Notes under the pieces: model-generated
Seen by the model: the letters and a program-made list of their open reading frames with translations, nothing else
Database searches by the model: none
What the model was told of the DNA's origin: nothing
In this document: piece by piece, positions 26,095 to 34,393 of the stretch
Numbering within the stretch: the first letter of the stretch is position 1
How the letters are laid out: each line of letters begins with the position of its first letter
Position numbers and translations under genes: made by a program
Source of the DNA: Gemmatimonadota bacterium
GTDB taxonomy: Bacteria > Latescibacterota > UBA2968 > UBA8231
Reading direction: 5' to 3'
Assembly: GCA_018660835.1 (NCBI GenBank)
Contig: JABJJN010000070.1
Coordinates: 1-64,000, forward strand
DNA: 64,000 nucleotides

Positions 26095-26949
26095 ATGGAC
26101 GAATCAACGACCCATGCCGCAGCGCAGATCCAAGAGCGTGGTTACACCATCCTCGATGCGGTTATTCCGGGCGATGCCATCGACGACGTTCGCGACAGTG
26201 TCGCCGACGCACTCGAAGACAACCGCGAACGTGCTGCCGCCGAGCAGGCGGCGATCAGGAAACTCGGCCATCGAGTAGGAGTCGAGGGCGTCGATGGCAT
26301 GCGCGGTGTTGTCAATCAGACGCAGGCTTTCGCTCCTCATGTAGCGTCTGCGAGACTCCTGGCGGTCGTGACGCATTTCTTTGGACCCTGGGCGCGGATT
26401 TCCTGCACCGATTGTGTCGTGAATCACCCCGGTTGTGGTCGCGGCTACTGGCACTCGGACTGGCCTTACAATCAGACCAATGCCAGCCATATACCTGCAC
26501 CCTATCCCGACGTCCTCATGCACTTGTCCACCATCTGGATGTTGACGGACTTCCATGGTGCCAATGGCGGCACCCTGCTGGTACCCGGATCCCACAAAAG
26601 CGGCGTGAACCCATCTACGGGCATGGAAGACGTCATCGATCGTGATGGTCCACATCCGGACGAGGTCCACGCCGAAGGCAAGGCCGGTTCGGTGTTGCTG
26701 TACGATTCGCGCCTGTGGCACGCCGTGGCGCCGAATCGATCAGATGCAGCGCGGGTTGCGCTCATCGTCAGGTATGCTCCATGGTGGTTGAATCTCGAGC
26801 CAGCCCGTCCCGGATCTGCGGAACATCAGATGATGGTGATCGAGACGCAGGGGAAGAATTACGCCCAGCCACCGTTGCATCCAGACGCTTTCGCCGCCTT
26901 ACCTGAAGAAGCAAAACCTCTATATCGACACTGGGTCGAACAGGATTGA
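26095..26949 (+). CDS. phytanoyl-CoA dioxygenase-family oxygenase
   Basis: 284 residues. GYWHSDWPYNQT gives the first His and Asp of the iron site; LWHAVAPNRSDAARVAL gives the second His and the 2-oxoglutarate Arg. ANGGTLLVPGSHKSG is the typical PhyH strand-loop. ATG at 26095, 12 bp after hemL, and followed 3 nt later by a tiny membrane-protein gene, so it is probably mid-operon. N-terminal residues QERGYTILDAVIPG fit the family. It differs clearly from the other four PhyH proteins in the window, so it is not a recent tandem copy. Substrate unknown. Confidence 0.88.
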   Translation: MDESTTHAAAQIQERGYTILDAVIPGDAIDDVRDSVADALEDNRERAAAEQAAIRKLGHRVGVEGVDGMRGVVNQTQAFAPHVASARLLAVVTHFFGPWARISCTDCVVNHPGCGRGYWHSDWPYNQTNASHIPAPYPDVLMHLSTIWMLTDFHGANGGTLLVPGSHKSGVNPSTGMEDVIDRDGPHPDEVHAEGKAGSVLLYDSRLWHAVAPNRSDAARVALIVRYAPWWLNLEPARPGSAEHQMMVIETQGKNYAQPPLHPDAFAALPEEAKPLYRHWVEQD

Positions 26950-26952
26950 TCC

Positions 26953-27129
26953 ATGTTTGAGGATCTTTATCGGGATGCGCAGCGACTGCTGCAATCCCAA
27001 TATCTGAGCTACGCGCTGGCGGGAATCTTCATCGTCATCTGGTTGATCGCCAGCCGCATTGTCGGCATCGTCCGCCATGCCAGTGGCACGCGGGAAGAGC
27101 GCCCGCGGCGGCGCCTGCCGCTGAATTAG
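26953..27129 (+). CDS. 58-residue single-pass membrane protein
   Basis: A very short gene starting at ATG 26953, 3 nt after the dioxygenase stop, and ending 14 nt before the next gene's GTG. The product has a soluble N terminus (MFEDLYRDAQRLLQSQ), one transmembrane helix (about residues 20-40, YALAGIFIVIWLIASRIVGIV) and a strongly basic tail (TREERPRRRLPLN) that would stay in the cytoplasm. Tight packing between two coding genes on the same strand and the sensible topology support it being real. No family recognised. Confidence 0.6.
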   Translation: MFEDLYRDAQRLLQSQYLSYALAGIFIVIWLIASRIVGIVRHASGTREERPRRRLPLN

Positions 27130-27143
27130 GTGAGTCTGAATTC

Positions 27144-28322
27144 GTGAGTATCGAACGCAACCGATTGCGCACCCAGTGCGCCGAGGCCGCTGACATCGAC
27201 CTCGTCCGCATTCTTACCGTCGACAAAGCTCACTCCGTGACGGCCCTCGTCGATGAAGCGTCGCGCGAACTGGAGCGGCGACAACTGACGGTAGAGGGAT
27301 TCCTCGATCGCGTCGAAGTTCGGGTGGGTGCCGAAGATGCCGCCGTCGTAACGATCGCTCAGGCACGATCGCTGATCAGTGATACCGTCCCCCTGCATGC
27401 CGTTGCTGCCGTCAGCCACGCTCTCGAAGAGACGATGGTGATCCAGCACGAAGGCTGGGGGTGGGTCTTCCACCACTACGACGAGGATGAGTATGGCGAA
27501 TCCTATCTTGTCGACAGTGACGAAAAAGCACATGAGCTGCTTGGCAACTTCCTGCTGCTGACATCCTGGCAGTCTCTGGCAGGGCCAGCACAACACCTCG
27601 ATGACTGGGAGACCGTCGCCCGCTCAGAGGAGGCGCAGGTCGTGCTCGAGGCGGCACAGAGACTCACGACTGCGGGAATTGTTCACATCGTCCGCTCTCC
27701 CCTTTTCACGCCCGAAGGGGACCATCACATCACGCTTCTGGTGCCCCAGGCAGAACTCACAGCTGCTGAAGAAGCCCTTGGGATCAGTCGACAATCTCTC
27801 CGTCAGCTGAAACGCGAGGCGACACAACTGGCCACTGGCGCCGACCGCGAGGCCGAACTGGCTGTGTACGAGCAATTGGCTCGGATTGATCCAGCCCAGG
27901 CAGCCGTACACTACAACCACGGAGTCGTACTGTTGGAACTGGATCGGCCAGAGCTGGCGCTGGCCGCATTCCTTGAAGCGGCGGCACCGACGCTGGGCAA
28001 CCTTCCCGAGAGACCCGAACCACCTCGGGGTCGTGTCGGCCCCGGTGGATTGTTCGCCATGTTTGGCCTCGTCGCTCGGATGGTTGGGGGTCCACCCAAA
28101 GCATCTGGCCCGGAGTATCTTGTGGACGTAGAAATGCGATTGCAGCATTTGCAGGAACGACTCGGAGACCGTGTCGATTTGCTGCATGGGCTGGCGGGGC
28201 TTGCCCGCTGGCGCGCCGATGGGGAGACCGCGCGTGATTGTTATGAGCGTATTCTACGCCTGAACGATCAGGACGAGGTCGCCCGATTTCAGCTGCGATA
28301 TCTGGCAGCCACCGACGATTGA
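27144..28322 (+). CDS. unknown protein with C-terminal TPR-like repeats
   Basis: 392 residues beginning at GTG. The first half (to about residue 215) is an unrecognised soluble region with a helix-rich start and a segment rich in aspartate and tyrosine (HHYDEDEYGESY). A DUF2007-like putative signal-transducer stretch (HIVRSPLFTPEGDHHITLLVP) may be present near 180-205. Residues about 235-390 read as tetratricopeptide-like helix pairs (AVYEQLARIDPAQAAVHYNHGVVLLELDRPELALAAFLEA and a last repeat ending CYERILRLNDQDEVA), broken by a proline/glycine insert. It is likely a protein-binding scaffold. No catalytic signature was seen. Confidence 0.65.
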   Translation: MSIERNRLRTQCAEAADIDLVRILTVDKAHSVTALVDEASRELERRQLTVEGFLDRVEVRVGAEDAAVVTIAQARSLISDTVPLHAVAAVSHALEETMVIQHEGWGWVFHHYDEDEYGESYLVDSDEKAHELLGNFLLLTSWQSLAGPAQHLDDWETVARSEEAQVVLEAAQRLTTAGIVHIVRSPLFTPEGDHHITLLVPQAELTAAEEALGISRQSLRQLKREATQLATGADREAELAVYEQLARIDPAQAAVHYNHGVVLLELDRPELALAAFLEAAAPTLGNLPERPEPPRGRVGPGGLFAMFGLVARMVGGPPKASGPEYLVDVEMRLQHLQERLGDRVDLLHGLAGLARWRADGETARDCYERILRLNDQDEVARFQLRYLAATDD

Positions 28323-28397
28323 CGACGTCGGGCCACACCGCTTGCTTGTGGCGCAGAGCCACGCGAAACCACTTCTCGAAGACGACGCCAGACGCAC

Positions 28398-29303
28398 ATG
28401 ACGACACCGACTGCCAAACTCGACACCGACTTGCTGCCTACTGAGGAGGAAGTCGAGCAATACCGGCGCTGCGGATGGTACATTTCGCGCAGCCTGTTCA
28501 GTGATGGCGAACTCGACGCCGCCATCGAAGCATCCGAACGCTACTACGCCACATTGGACAAACAACAAATCGACCTGCCCAATGGCGGCACCTATCAGCT
28601 GGCCTGGTGGCAGGACGTGGGTCTCGATCAGTTGCGCAAGAATGACTACTCGACACTGTTGGTGCCGGAACTCGACGCTCTGCTGAAGAAGCCGATACTT
28701 GGCGCGATCGGCGCCTTGCTCGCCGAAGATGACGTGCGTCTGTGGCATGACCAGCTACTCTACAAGCCTCCGTCGTCCCCCGAAGCACCCCAGGCCGTTG
28801 GTTGGCACACGGATTTTGGCTATTGGCGGACCTGCTCGTCACCGCAGATGCTCACTGCCTGGATTCCCTTCACAGACATGGACGAGTCCATCGGCACCAT
28901 TTCTTTCGTTGATGGTTCGCACGAATGGCCGCAGAACAACCATCTCAATTTTTTCTCCAGTGACCTCGAAGGCTTGGAGAAGCAATTCAATACGGGCGGT
29001 GCGCCCGTCTCTAAAACGCCCGCTGTGATGAAGCGCGGTCAGGTCAGCTTTCACAATTGTCGCACGATTCATGGCAGTGCAGCGAACTACACCGATCAAC
29101 CCCGCCGTTCGATCGCCCTGCACTTGCAACCAGGCGCCAATCGCCATGTCGAACGACGCAATGACAATGGCGATCTGGCCCAGCACTCCAACGATCATCT
29201 GGTTCGCAAAGTCGATGACCAACCCGACTATGCAGACCCCACCTTCTGTCCACGTGTCGGCATCCTGGATGACGCACGCCGGGCCCGGGAAGAAGCGGCG
29301 TGA
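28398..29303 (+). CDS. phytanoyl-CoA dioxygenase-family oxygenase
   Basis: 301 residues. Iron ligands are seen as VGWHTDFGYW (His, Asp) and TIHGSAANY (distal His), with the 2-oxoglutarate Arg in QPRRSIALHLQ. The core loop is IGTISFVDGSHEW. ATG at 28398. Its stop overlaps the GTG of the Hyi-like isomerase, so the two are made together, and a TauD-type oxygenase follows the isomerase. The group oxygenase, isomerase, oxygenase, SDR looks like a small catabolic or biosynthetic unit for a hydroxylated carbon compound. The compound cannot be inferred. Confidence 0.88.
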   Translation: MTTPTAKLDTDLLPTEEEVEQYRRCGWYISRSLFSDGELDAAIEASERYYATLDKQQIDLPNGGTYQLAWWQDVGLDQLRKNDYSTLLVPELDALLKKPILGAIGALLAEDDVRLWHDQLLYKPPSSPEAPQAVGWHTDFGYWRTCSSPQMLTAWIPFTDMDESIGTISFVDGSHEWPQNNHLNFFSSDLEGLEKQFNTGGAPVSKTPAVMKRGQVSFHNCRTIHGSAANYTDQPRRSIALHLQPGANRHVERRNDNGDLAQHSNDHLVRKVDDQPDYADPTFCPRVGILDDARRAREEAA

Positions 29304-30073
29304 GCCAAATCCGTCAGTCCGTCTGTTTCGGCAATTTCCTTCGCCGTGACCTGTCCGCAACGACACTCATTCAGGCCGCCGCTGAAATCGGCTATGCCTC
29401 TATTGAAATGTTGCCCGAGGAGCACTGGCAGCAAGTGAAGGATTGCGGTCTCGACATTGCCTGCGTCGTCGGCCACGCGTCGCTGCCTGATGGATTGAAT
29501 AAGCGCGAGAATCATGATCGGATCGAAGCCGAACTGCTGGCCAAGATCGCCGCAGCTGCCGCATGGGGCATTGGCTCGCTCATCGTCTTCAGTGGCAATC
29601 GTGAGTCACGCTCCGAGCAGGAGGGGCGTGACAACTGCATCATGGGGCTGCTGCGAGTGAAGGATGCCGCCGAGACGGCGGGTGTGACCCTGTGTATGGA
29701 ATTGCTCAACAGCAAAGTCGATCACCCCGACTATCAATGTGATCGTACGCCATGGGGCGTCGAAGTGTGCCGCGGCGTCGATTCGACGCACGTGCGACTC
29801 CTCTATGACATCTACCATATGCAGATTATGGAAGGCGACCTGATCCGCACGATCGACACGTATGGCGAGTGGTTCGGTCACTACCACACAGCTGGCAACC
29901 CGGGGCGCCAGGATCTGGACCTTGAGCAGGAGATCTACTATCCACCCGTGATGGCAGCGATCCAACGCTCTGGCTACGACGGTTTCGTCGGCCATGAATT
30001 TCGACCAAAGGCAGATCCTGTTACAGCCCTGCGCGCTGCCTATGACACGTGTCACATCAACGACAACGCATGA
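29300..30073 (+). CDS. hydroxypyruvate isomerase-like TIM-barrel protein
   Basis: 257 residues, GTG start overlapping the upstream stop. The sugar-phosphate isomerase/epimerase barrel shows ELLNSKVDHPDYQCD, LLYDIYHMQIMEGD and HYHTAGNPGR, phrases very close to Hyi/OtnI hydroxypyruvate and 2-oxo-tetronate isomerases. Metal ligands expected at Glu, Asp, Gln/His and Glu appear in place (MELLN, YDIYH, GHEFRP). It would interconvert hydroxypyruvate and tartronate semialdehyde or a related pair, or act on a longer sugar. Flanked by two oxygenases with coupled starts, it is part of the same operon. Confidence 0.85.
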   Translation: MSQIRQSVCFGNFLRRDLSATTLIQAAAEIGYASIEMLPEEHWQQVKDCGLDIACVVGHASLPDGLNKRENHDRIEAELLAKIAAAAAWGIGSLIVFSGNRESRSEQEGRDNCIMGLLRVKDAAETAGVTLCMELLNSKVDHPDYQCDRTPWGVEVCRGVDSTHVRLLYDIYHMQIMEGDLIRTIDTYGEWFGHYHTAGNPGRQDLDLEQEIYYPPVMAAIQRSGYDGFVGHEFRPKADPVTALRAAYDTCHINDNA

Positions 30074-30879
30074 CATTGCAGCCACACGTCGAGTCTTGCG
30101 GGGGGCCCTTGGGGGCTCGTGTCAGCGGACTCGATCTGTCGCAGTCTCTGGCAGGCGAAACGGTGACCGAATTGCGCCAGGCACTGCTGGACTTTTGCGT
30201 GCTCGTGTTTCCTGACCAGCCACTCAGCGACAAAGATCAGGTCCGCTTCACAAACTATTTCGGTGCTGCCCGCGCACATGTGCGCAAACAACGGGATCGA
30301 CAGGTGCAGGAGATCTTCATCATCTCCAACGTCAAAGAAAATGGCGAGCCTATCGGCGCACTCGGCTCAGAGACCGTCGACTTCCACTCAGACCTTTCTT
30401 ACTTGTCCCATCCAGGCACCATTTCACTATTGCAGGCCCTGGAGATCCCGCTGCAAGGTGGGCAAACGCAATTCTGTGACTGCCGTGCCGCCTACGATGC
30501 GCTGGATCCCGACAGGCGCCAGTATCTGTCCACACTCAGAGCCGTTCACAGGCACCATGTGGAAGAGCAAAATCCTCCTGGAATCGTCAGTCATCCCCTT
30601 GTCCGCACCCATCCAGAGACCCGTCGAAAGTCTCTCTACGTGAGTCCACACCTGACGAGTCACATTGACGGATTTGCGGCTCAACAGAGCGACCAGCTGC
30701 TGCTGGAACTCTATCAGCACATGGACCAGACCGCCTTCGTCTGGACCCATGAATGGCGCGTCGGCGACCTGCTCATGTGGGACAATCGCCCCACAATGCA
30801 TCGTCGGTTGGGCTTCCCCGACCAACAGCGACGGGTGATGAAACGAACACAGGTCTTTGGCGACGAACCGGTCGAATAA
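30070..30879 (+). CDS. TauD/TfdA-family dioxygenase
   Basis: 269 residues, starting at ATG 30070, which overlaps the isomerase stop (ATGA). The motifs VDFHSDLSYL (His-x-Asp), a QGGQTQFCD core strand, WRVGDLLMWDNRPTMHRR (distal His) and the late Arg (RRVMKRTQV) are those of TauD/TfdA Fe(II)/2-oxoglutarate enzymes. Members hydroxylate sulfonates, phenoxy acids or small carboxylates. The opening LGARVSGLDLSQ is also characteristic. The sulfur- and sulfate-related genes elsewhere in the window make a sulfonate substrate possible, but nothing here proves it. Confidence 0.92.
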   Translation: MTLQPHVESCGGPLGARVSGLDLSQSLAGETVTELRQALLDFCVLVFPDQPLSDKDQVRFTNYFGAARAHVRKQRDRQVQEIFIISNVKENGEPIGALGSETVDFHSDLSYLSHPGTISLLQALEIPLQGGQTQFCDCRAAYDALDPDRRQYLSTLRAVHRHHVEEQNPPGIVSHPLVRTHPETRRKSLYVSPHLTSHIDGFAAQQSDQLLLELYQHMDQTAFVWTHEWRVGDLLMWDNRPTMHRRLGFPDQQRRVMKRTQVFGDEPVE

Positions 30880-30925
30880 TCCTGAACAGTAGATCGTCTT
30901 TCTATCACCATCCAGGAGAGTGATT

Positions 30926-31654
30926 GTGAAATTGCAGGACAAGGTTGTCATCGTAACAGGAGGTGGCTCAGGTGCTGGAGCCGCCATCGTCGCGAGTTTT
31001 GTCGCCGAGGGGGCTCACGTCACCGCCATCGGCCGGGACGAGAAGAAGCTGGCAACTGCCTGCGCAGAAGCTGGTGTTCATGCTCGCGCAGCTGCAGGGG
31101 ACGTGACCGATCGTGTGCGCATGCAACAGATCGTCGATGCGACAGTCGACGAGTTTGGCCGCATCGACATACTCGTTAACAATGCCGGTATCAACATCGC
31201 GGATCGCACCTTGGAGAAGTTGACCCCAGGTGACTGGGATCGGGTCATGGACATCAACGCCACGGGTGCCTACAACACGATCCACGCCGTATTGCCGCAC
31301 ATGCGGACCCAGCAGGATGGTGTCGTCATCGCGGTCTCCTCGATGGCCGGATGTGCCCCCAGTGTGCTGGGTGGTGTGGCTTACTCTGCCGCCAAACATG
31401 CCATGTCGGTGCTCACCAAGATGGTCGATCTCGAAGAGGCCAAACACGGTATCCGTGCCTGTGTCGTGTCACCTGGTGAGATCAACACACCGATTCTTGA
31501 CCAACGACCCGTGAAGGTCACGGACGAACGCAAAGCACGAATGTTGCAGCCAGAGGATATCGCCCACGCTGTGATGTTTGTCGCCACCCTGCCGTCGCGG
31601 GTTGTGATCGAGGAGATGATCATCAAACCGCGCGGCCAGGGCTCGGTCACTTAA
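30926..31654 (+). CDS. SDR-family oxidoreductase
   Basis: 242 residues, classical short-chain dehydrogenase. Cofactor loop TGGGSGAG, structural NNAG, catalytic Ser (VSSMAG) and YSAAK are all present, with PGEINTPI after the active site. Arg in AIGRDEKK, after strand 2, suggests NADP(H) preference. The GTG at 30926 lies 7 nt after AGGAG; a GTG at 30920 would sit too close to it. It follows the TauD-type gene by 46 bp and precedes the RNA methyltransferase by 6 bp. Substrate probably an alcohol or ketone made by the upstream oxygenases. Confidence 0.92.
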   Translation: MKLQDKVVIVTGGGSGAGAAIVASFVAEGAHVTAIGRDEKKLATACAEAGVHARAAAGDVTDRVRMQQIVDATVDEFGRIDILVNNAGINIADRTLEKLTPGDWDRVMDINATGAYNTIHAVLPHMRTQQDGVVIAVSSMAGCAPSVLGGVAYSAAKHAMSVLTKMVDLEEAKHGIRACVVSPGEINTPILDQRPVKVTDERKARMLQPEDIAHAVMFVATLPSRVVIEEMIIKPRGQGSVT

Positions 31655-31660
31655 AGCCCT

Positions 31661-32197
31661 GTGCGACAACTGCGTGGCAAAGCGCTGAATCAATTTCTGC
31701 GCACGATCGAGGCACCCAGCCGTCTCGACATGGTCTTCGTGCTGCAGGACATGCAGGACCCGATCAACGTAGGGTCTGCCTTCCGCATCGCGGATGCAGC
31801 CGGTGTCCGGCGCATGATCCTTACGGGAATCACGACCTGCCCACCCCACCCGTTGATCAAAAAGGTCGGCCGGGGACGCGACCGGCGAATCAGCTGGGAG
31901 TATGTGGAAGACGCCGCCACGGCGCTGGCAGATCTGCGCGATGAGGGCTATGGAGCCGTCGCTGTGGAAATCGCCACGGATGCCAAGCGTTTTGATCGCT
32001 TCGACTATCCTGCAAAACTTGCGTTGGTCATGGGCCACGAAGACCATGGCGTCACCAATCGCACCCTCGCCGCCTGTGATGATGCCGTCTACCTGCCCAT
32101 GCTGGGCAAGGGCGCCTCACTCAATGTGCATGTGAGTCTCGGCGTCGTCGCCTACCATGTACTGAGTCAATTTGGCCAGGAGCCACCCACGGGTTAG
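31661..32197 (+). CDS. TrmH-family (SpoU) RNA 2'-O-methyltransferase
   Basis: 178 residues starting at GTG. The SPOUT knot motifs are clear: motif 1 DPINVGSAFRIADAAG, motif 2 LVMGHEDHGV and motif 3 LPMLGKGASLNVHVSLGVV. It should methylate a ribose in tRNA or rRNA using SAM. It is the size of a bare catalytic domain without the extra RNA-binding N terminus of RlmB, closer to TrmL/TrmH-type enzymes; the target nucleotide is not deducible. It converges with a sulfotransferase gene, the two stops sharing 4 nt. Confidence 0.93.
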   Translation: MRQLRGKALNQFLRTIEAPSRLDMVFVLQDMQDPINVGSAFRIADAAGVRRMILTGITTCPPHPLIKKVGRGRDRRISWEYVEDAATALADLRDEGYGAVAVEIATDAKRFDRFDYPAKLALVMGHEDHGVTNRTLAACDDAVYLPMLGKGASLNVHVSLGVVAYHVLSQFGQEPPTG

Positions 32198-33132
32198 TCG
32201 GTCTGTGGCAGATCTGCCGGCTTCGTGCGCCACTGCTGCCATCGATTGCGTAGTTGGCGGCCCTTGCCCAGAAACAGAGATGGCACCCACGCAGTTGCGG
32301 GCATTTCGGGAGCCACGATGTGGTTTTTCGATCGCAGGCGCTCGACACCGGTGGGCAACCCATGAATCATCTCGCACAGCTCCCATAGTTCCTCATCTCG
32401 TACCAACCGCAGATAGAGGGGGTCGTCGGCAAAATGCTGCCAGCGTTCCAGAACCTTCATCTGTGCCGCCTGGCCATCGAGACGGGTTCCATCGAAGGAA
32501 CTCGTTGAGCCCCATTTGGCGACCTCCTGCAGTCCAGCCTCAGCCCCTGAGAGCTCGAGACGACGTGCCAACTCAGCCTTGTAGGTATCGTCCACAAACC
32601 AGCGGTTGTAGTTGATCGTCAGCCTCTGCGCCAGGTGATCGGTGTGCCCCAGCGCCTCGTGAGCGTATTGCTTCCACAATTCGACAGAGCGCTGTAGTAA
32701 ACGCACGCTGTATTTGGTGCCGGAGTAGTACACCTTCAACAGACTGGCGAGATTGTTGAAGGGATCGCGCAGCGCCAAGATGTCCGTCTGCCGCGCCGAC
32801 ACACCGACCCACTGCTGCCGAATGTGTTCGGGGATCGGTGCCGCAATCTCATGCAGCCAGTGATGCTCGTAGTTGTAGATGAGAGCACTCTTGGGCACAT
32901 GCTGACCGGCACAGGACTGCTCAGGCGTGATCCCCTCGATGTTCGAGATGAATCGACGCTCGGGTTTTTTGGAGATGTGCTTCAGATCAAAGGGATTCAC
33001 GCCGGGGCGACACTGATTGAGAAAGAGATATCCCCCACCAACGTTGGCATACATCCATTGAATAATCGCGTGGTGGCCACTGCGTTTCAGGGCCACGACC
33101 CGCATCTCGTGTTTGTTCACTGTGTCGGTCAT
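32194..33132 (-). CDS. sulfotransferase-like P-loop protein
   Basis: 312 residues. The early loop ALKRSGHHAIIQWM replaces the usual RSGTT by RSGHH yet matches a recognised sulfotransferase subgroup. ALRDPFNNLASLLK supplies the Arg/Ser 3'-phosphate site. The body has the Trp/Tyr-rich helices of these enzymes. It would transfer sulfate from PAPS to an unknown acceptor. It is not linked to the five-gene cluster at 15.9-22.3 kb but adds a second sulfotransferase to the window. The MFS transporter gene ends 4 bp upstream of its ATG, so the two are probably co-transcribed. Confidence 0.75.
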   Translation of the reverse strand: MTDTVNKHEMRVVALKRSGHHAIIQWMYANVGGGYLFLNQCRPGVNPFDLKHISKKPERRFISNIEGITPEQSCAGQHVPKSALIYNYEHHWLHEIAAPIPEHIRQQWVGVSARQTDILALRDPFNNLASLLKVYYSGTKYSVRLLQRSVELWKQYAHEALGHTDHLAQRLTINYNRWFVDDTYKAELARRLELSGAEAGLQEVAKWGSTSSFDGTRLDGQAAQMKVLERWQHFADDPLYLRLVRDEELWELCEMIHGLPTGVERLRSKNHIVAPEMPATAWVPSLFLGKGRQLRNRWQQWRTKPADLPQTD

Positions 33133-33136
33133 GGAT

Positions 33137-34321
33137 TCATGCTGTCGATTCGACGGATGATTTACCTGCAGGGATCATGATACGATGTGCCAAAAGGTAA
33201 GTGGCCAGCCCCACGATCAGCCAGATGGCTGCACCTCGATACATCATGGCTAACCCGAAGTGTTCGAACGCAGATCCACCGATCAGCGCCCCCACGGCTC
33301 CTCCTAGCCCGAAGTTCACGCCGACGAATTGTCCCTGTGCCGTCGCCCCGAGACCGGGCGGCGCCAGGGCATGCGCGTAGGATACGCCCGCCACCCAGAG
33401 CAACGCGAAGGTGGGACCGTGAAGGATCTGCACGGACAGAGCCATCACAGGCGTATCGATGAACGAATACGCGGCGACACGGACAACACCTGCAGCCATA
33501 CTGAGCACCAGCAGGCGCTGGCGACCAAAGCGAGCCAGGAGTCGATCGCCGTAGAAAAACACGAGCATTTCACTGAGCGTACCGATCGTCAGGGCATACC
33601 CCATCATCCATCGTGGGGTACCGATACCCTTCAGATACAGAAATAGGTAATGGTGGACGACGGAAAGACCGACGCCACTGGCGAAAGCCAGAAAAAGGAA
33701 GAGTCGCCAGCGTCGATCCCCAACCAGCGTCCGCAGACCCGACCAGAAGGCCGGGACACGGACGTGGGCAATGGGCAGAAACAGAGCGATGCCGAAGCAA
33801 ATCGCGAAGAGTGCCAGATAGGTAGTGAAGGAAGCGGACAACCCGAAATGTTCGACCAGATGTCCAGCGATGGGACCACAGGCCCCCCAGCCGATGGCTC
33901 CCCAGATCCTGATTCGACCGTAGCGGTCACGATGTTCGCCGAGCGCATGTAGAACCGAATAATCTACCAGGGGTGTAATCGGCGACTGCATCAGGGCCAT
34001 GAAAATGACGATGGCAATGAGCCAGGAAAATGTCTGTGCCACGGACAGGGCGGCGACGGCGGCGATCGTCCCGGCAATAGCGACAGCCAACACAACCCGG
34101 TGCCGTTGGCTCGCGTCAGCCAGGGCACCCCAGCCAGCGGCACCAACTAGAATCAGTGCCGGCGGGATCCCGGCGAGCAGACCCATCTGACGACCATCAA
34201 GGCCCAGTTGCTCGTAGTGCAGGACAAGGAAAGGCGACAGGGCCGCCATGGCTGCGTAGTAGAAGAAGTAAAAGGATCCGGCGAGCCGATTTCCTGCGGG
34301 AGATGCTGACTCTTCGTGCAG
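33137..34321 (-). CDS. MFS transporter, probable CTG start
   Basis: Twelve-helix major facilitator of the LacY/NupG-like (MFS_1-like) group: FSPY-type TM1 wording (FYFFYYAAMAALSPFLVLHY), the A-loop GALADASQRH and PITPLVDYSVLHALG. The first ATG (34249) falls in the middle of helix 1 and would leave an 11.5-helix protein. The frame stays open upstream to a TGA with no ATG, GTG or TTG. A CTG at 34321 has AGG 6 nt before it and restores helix 1, giving about 394 residues. A sequencing error or an unusual start are the options. Substrate unknown. Confidence 0.8.
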   Translation of the reverse strand: MHEESASPAGNRLAGSFYFFYYAAMAALSPFLVLHYEQLGLDGRQMGLLAGIPPALILVGAAGWGALADASQRHRVVLAVAIAGTIAAVAALSVAQTFSWLIAIVIFMALMQSPITPLVDYSVLHALGEHRDRYGRIRIWGAIGWGACGPIAGHLVEHFGLSASFTTYLALFAICFGIALFLPIAHVRVPAFWSGLRTLVGDRRWRLFLFLAFASGVGLSVVHHYLFLYLKGIGTPRWMMGYALTIGTLSEMLVFFYGDRLLARFGRQRLLVLSMAAGVVRVAAYSFIDTPVMALSVQILHGPTFALLWVAGVSYAHALAPPGLGATAQGQFVGVNFGLGGAVGALIGGSAFEHFGLAMMYRGAAIWLIVGLATYLLAHRIMIPAGKSSVESTA

Positions 34322-34393
34322 CTTATACCTGCCATGACTTGGGTCGTGTCACTGATCGACTTCCTGCGACACCGTCGCGCGACCAGAACTTGG

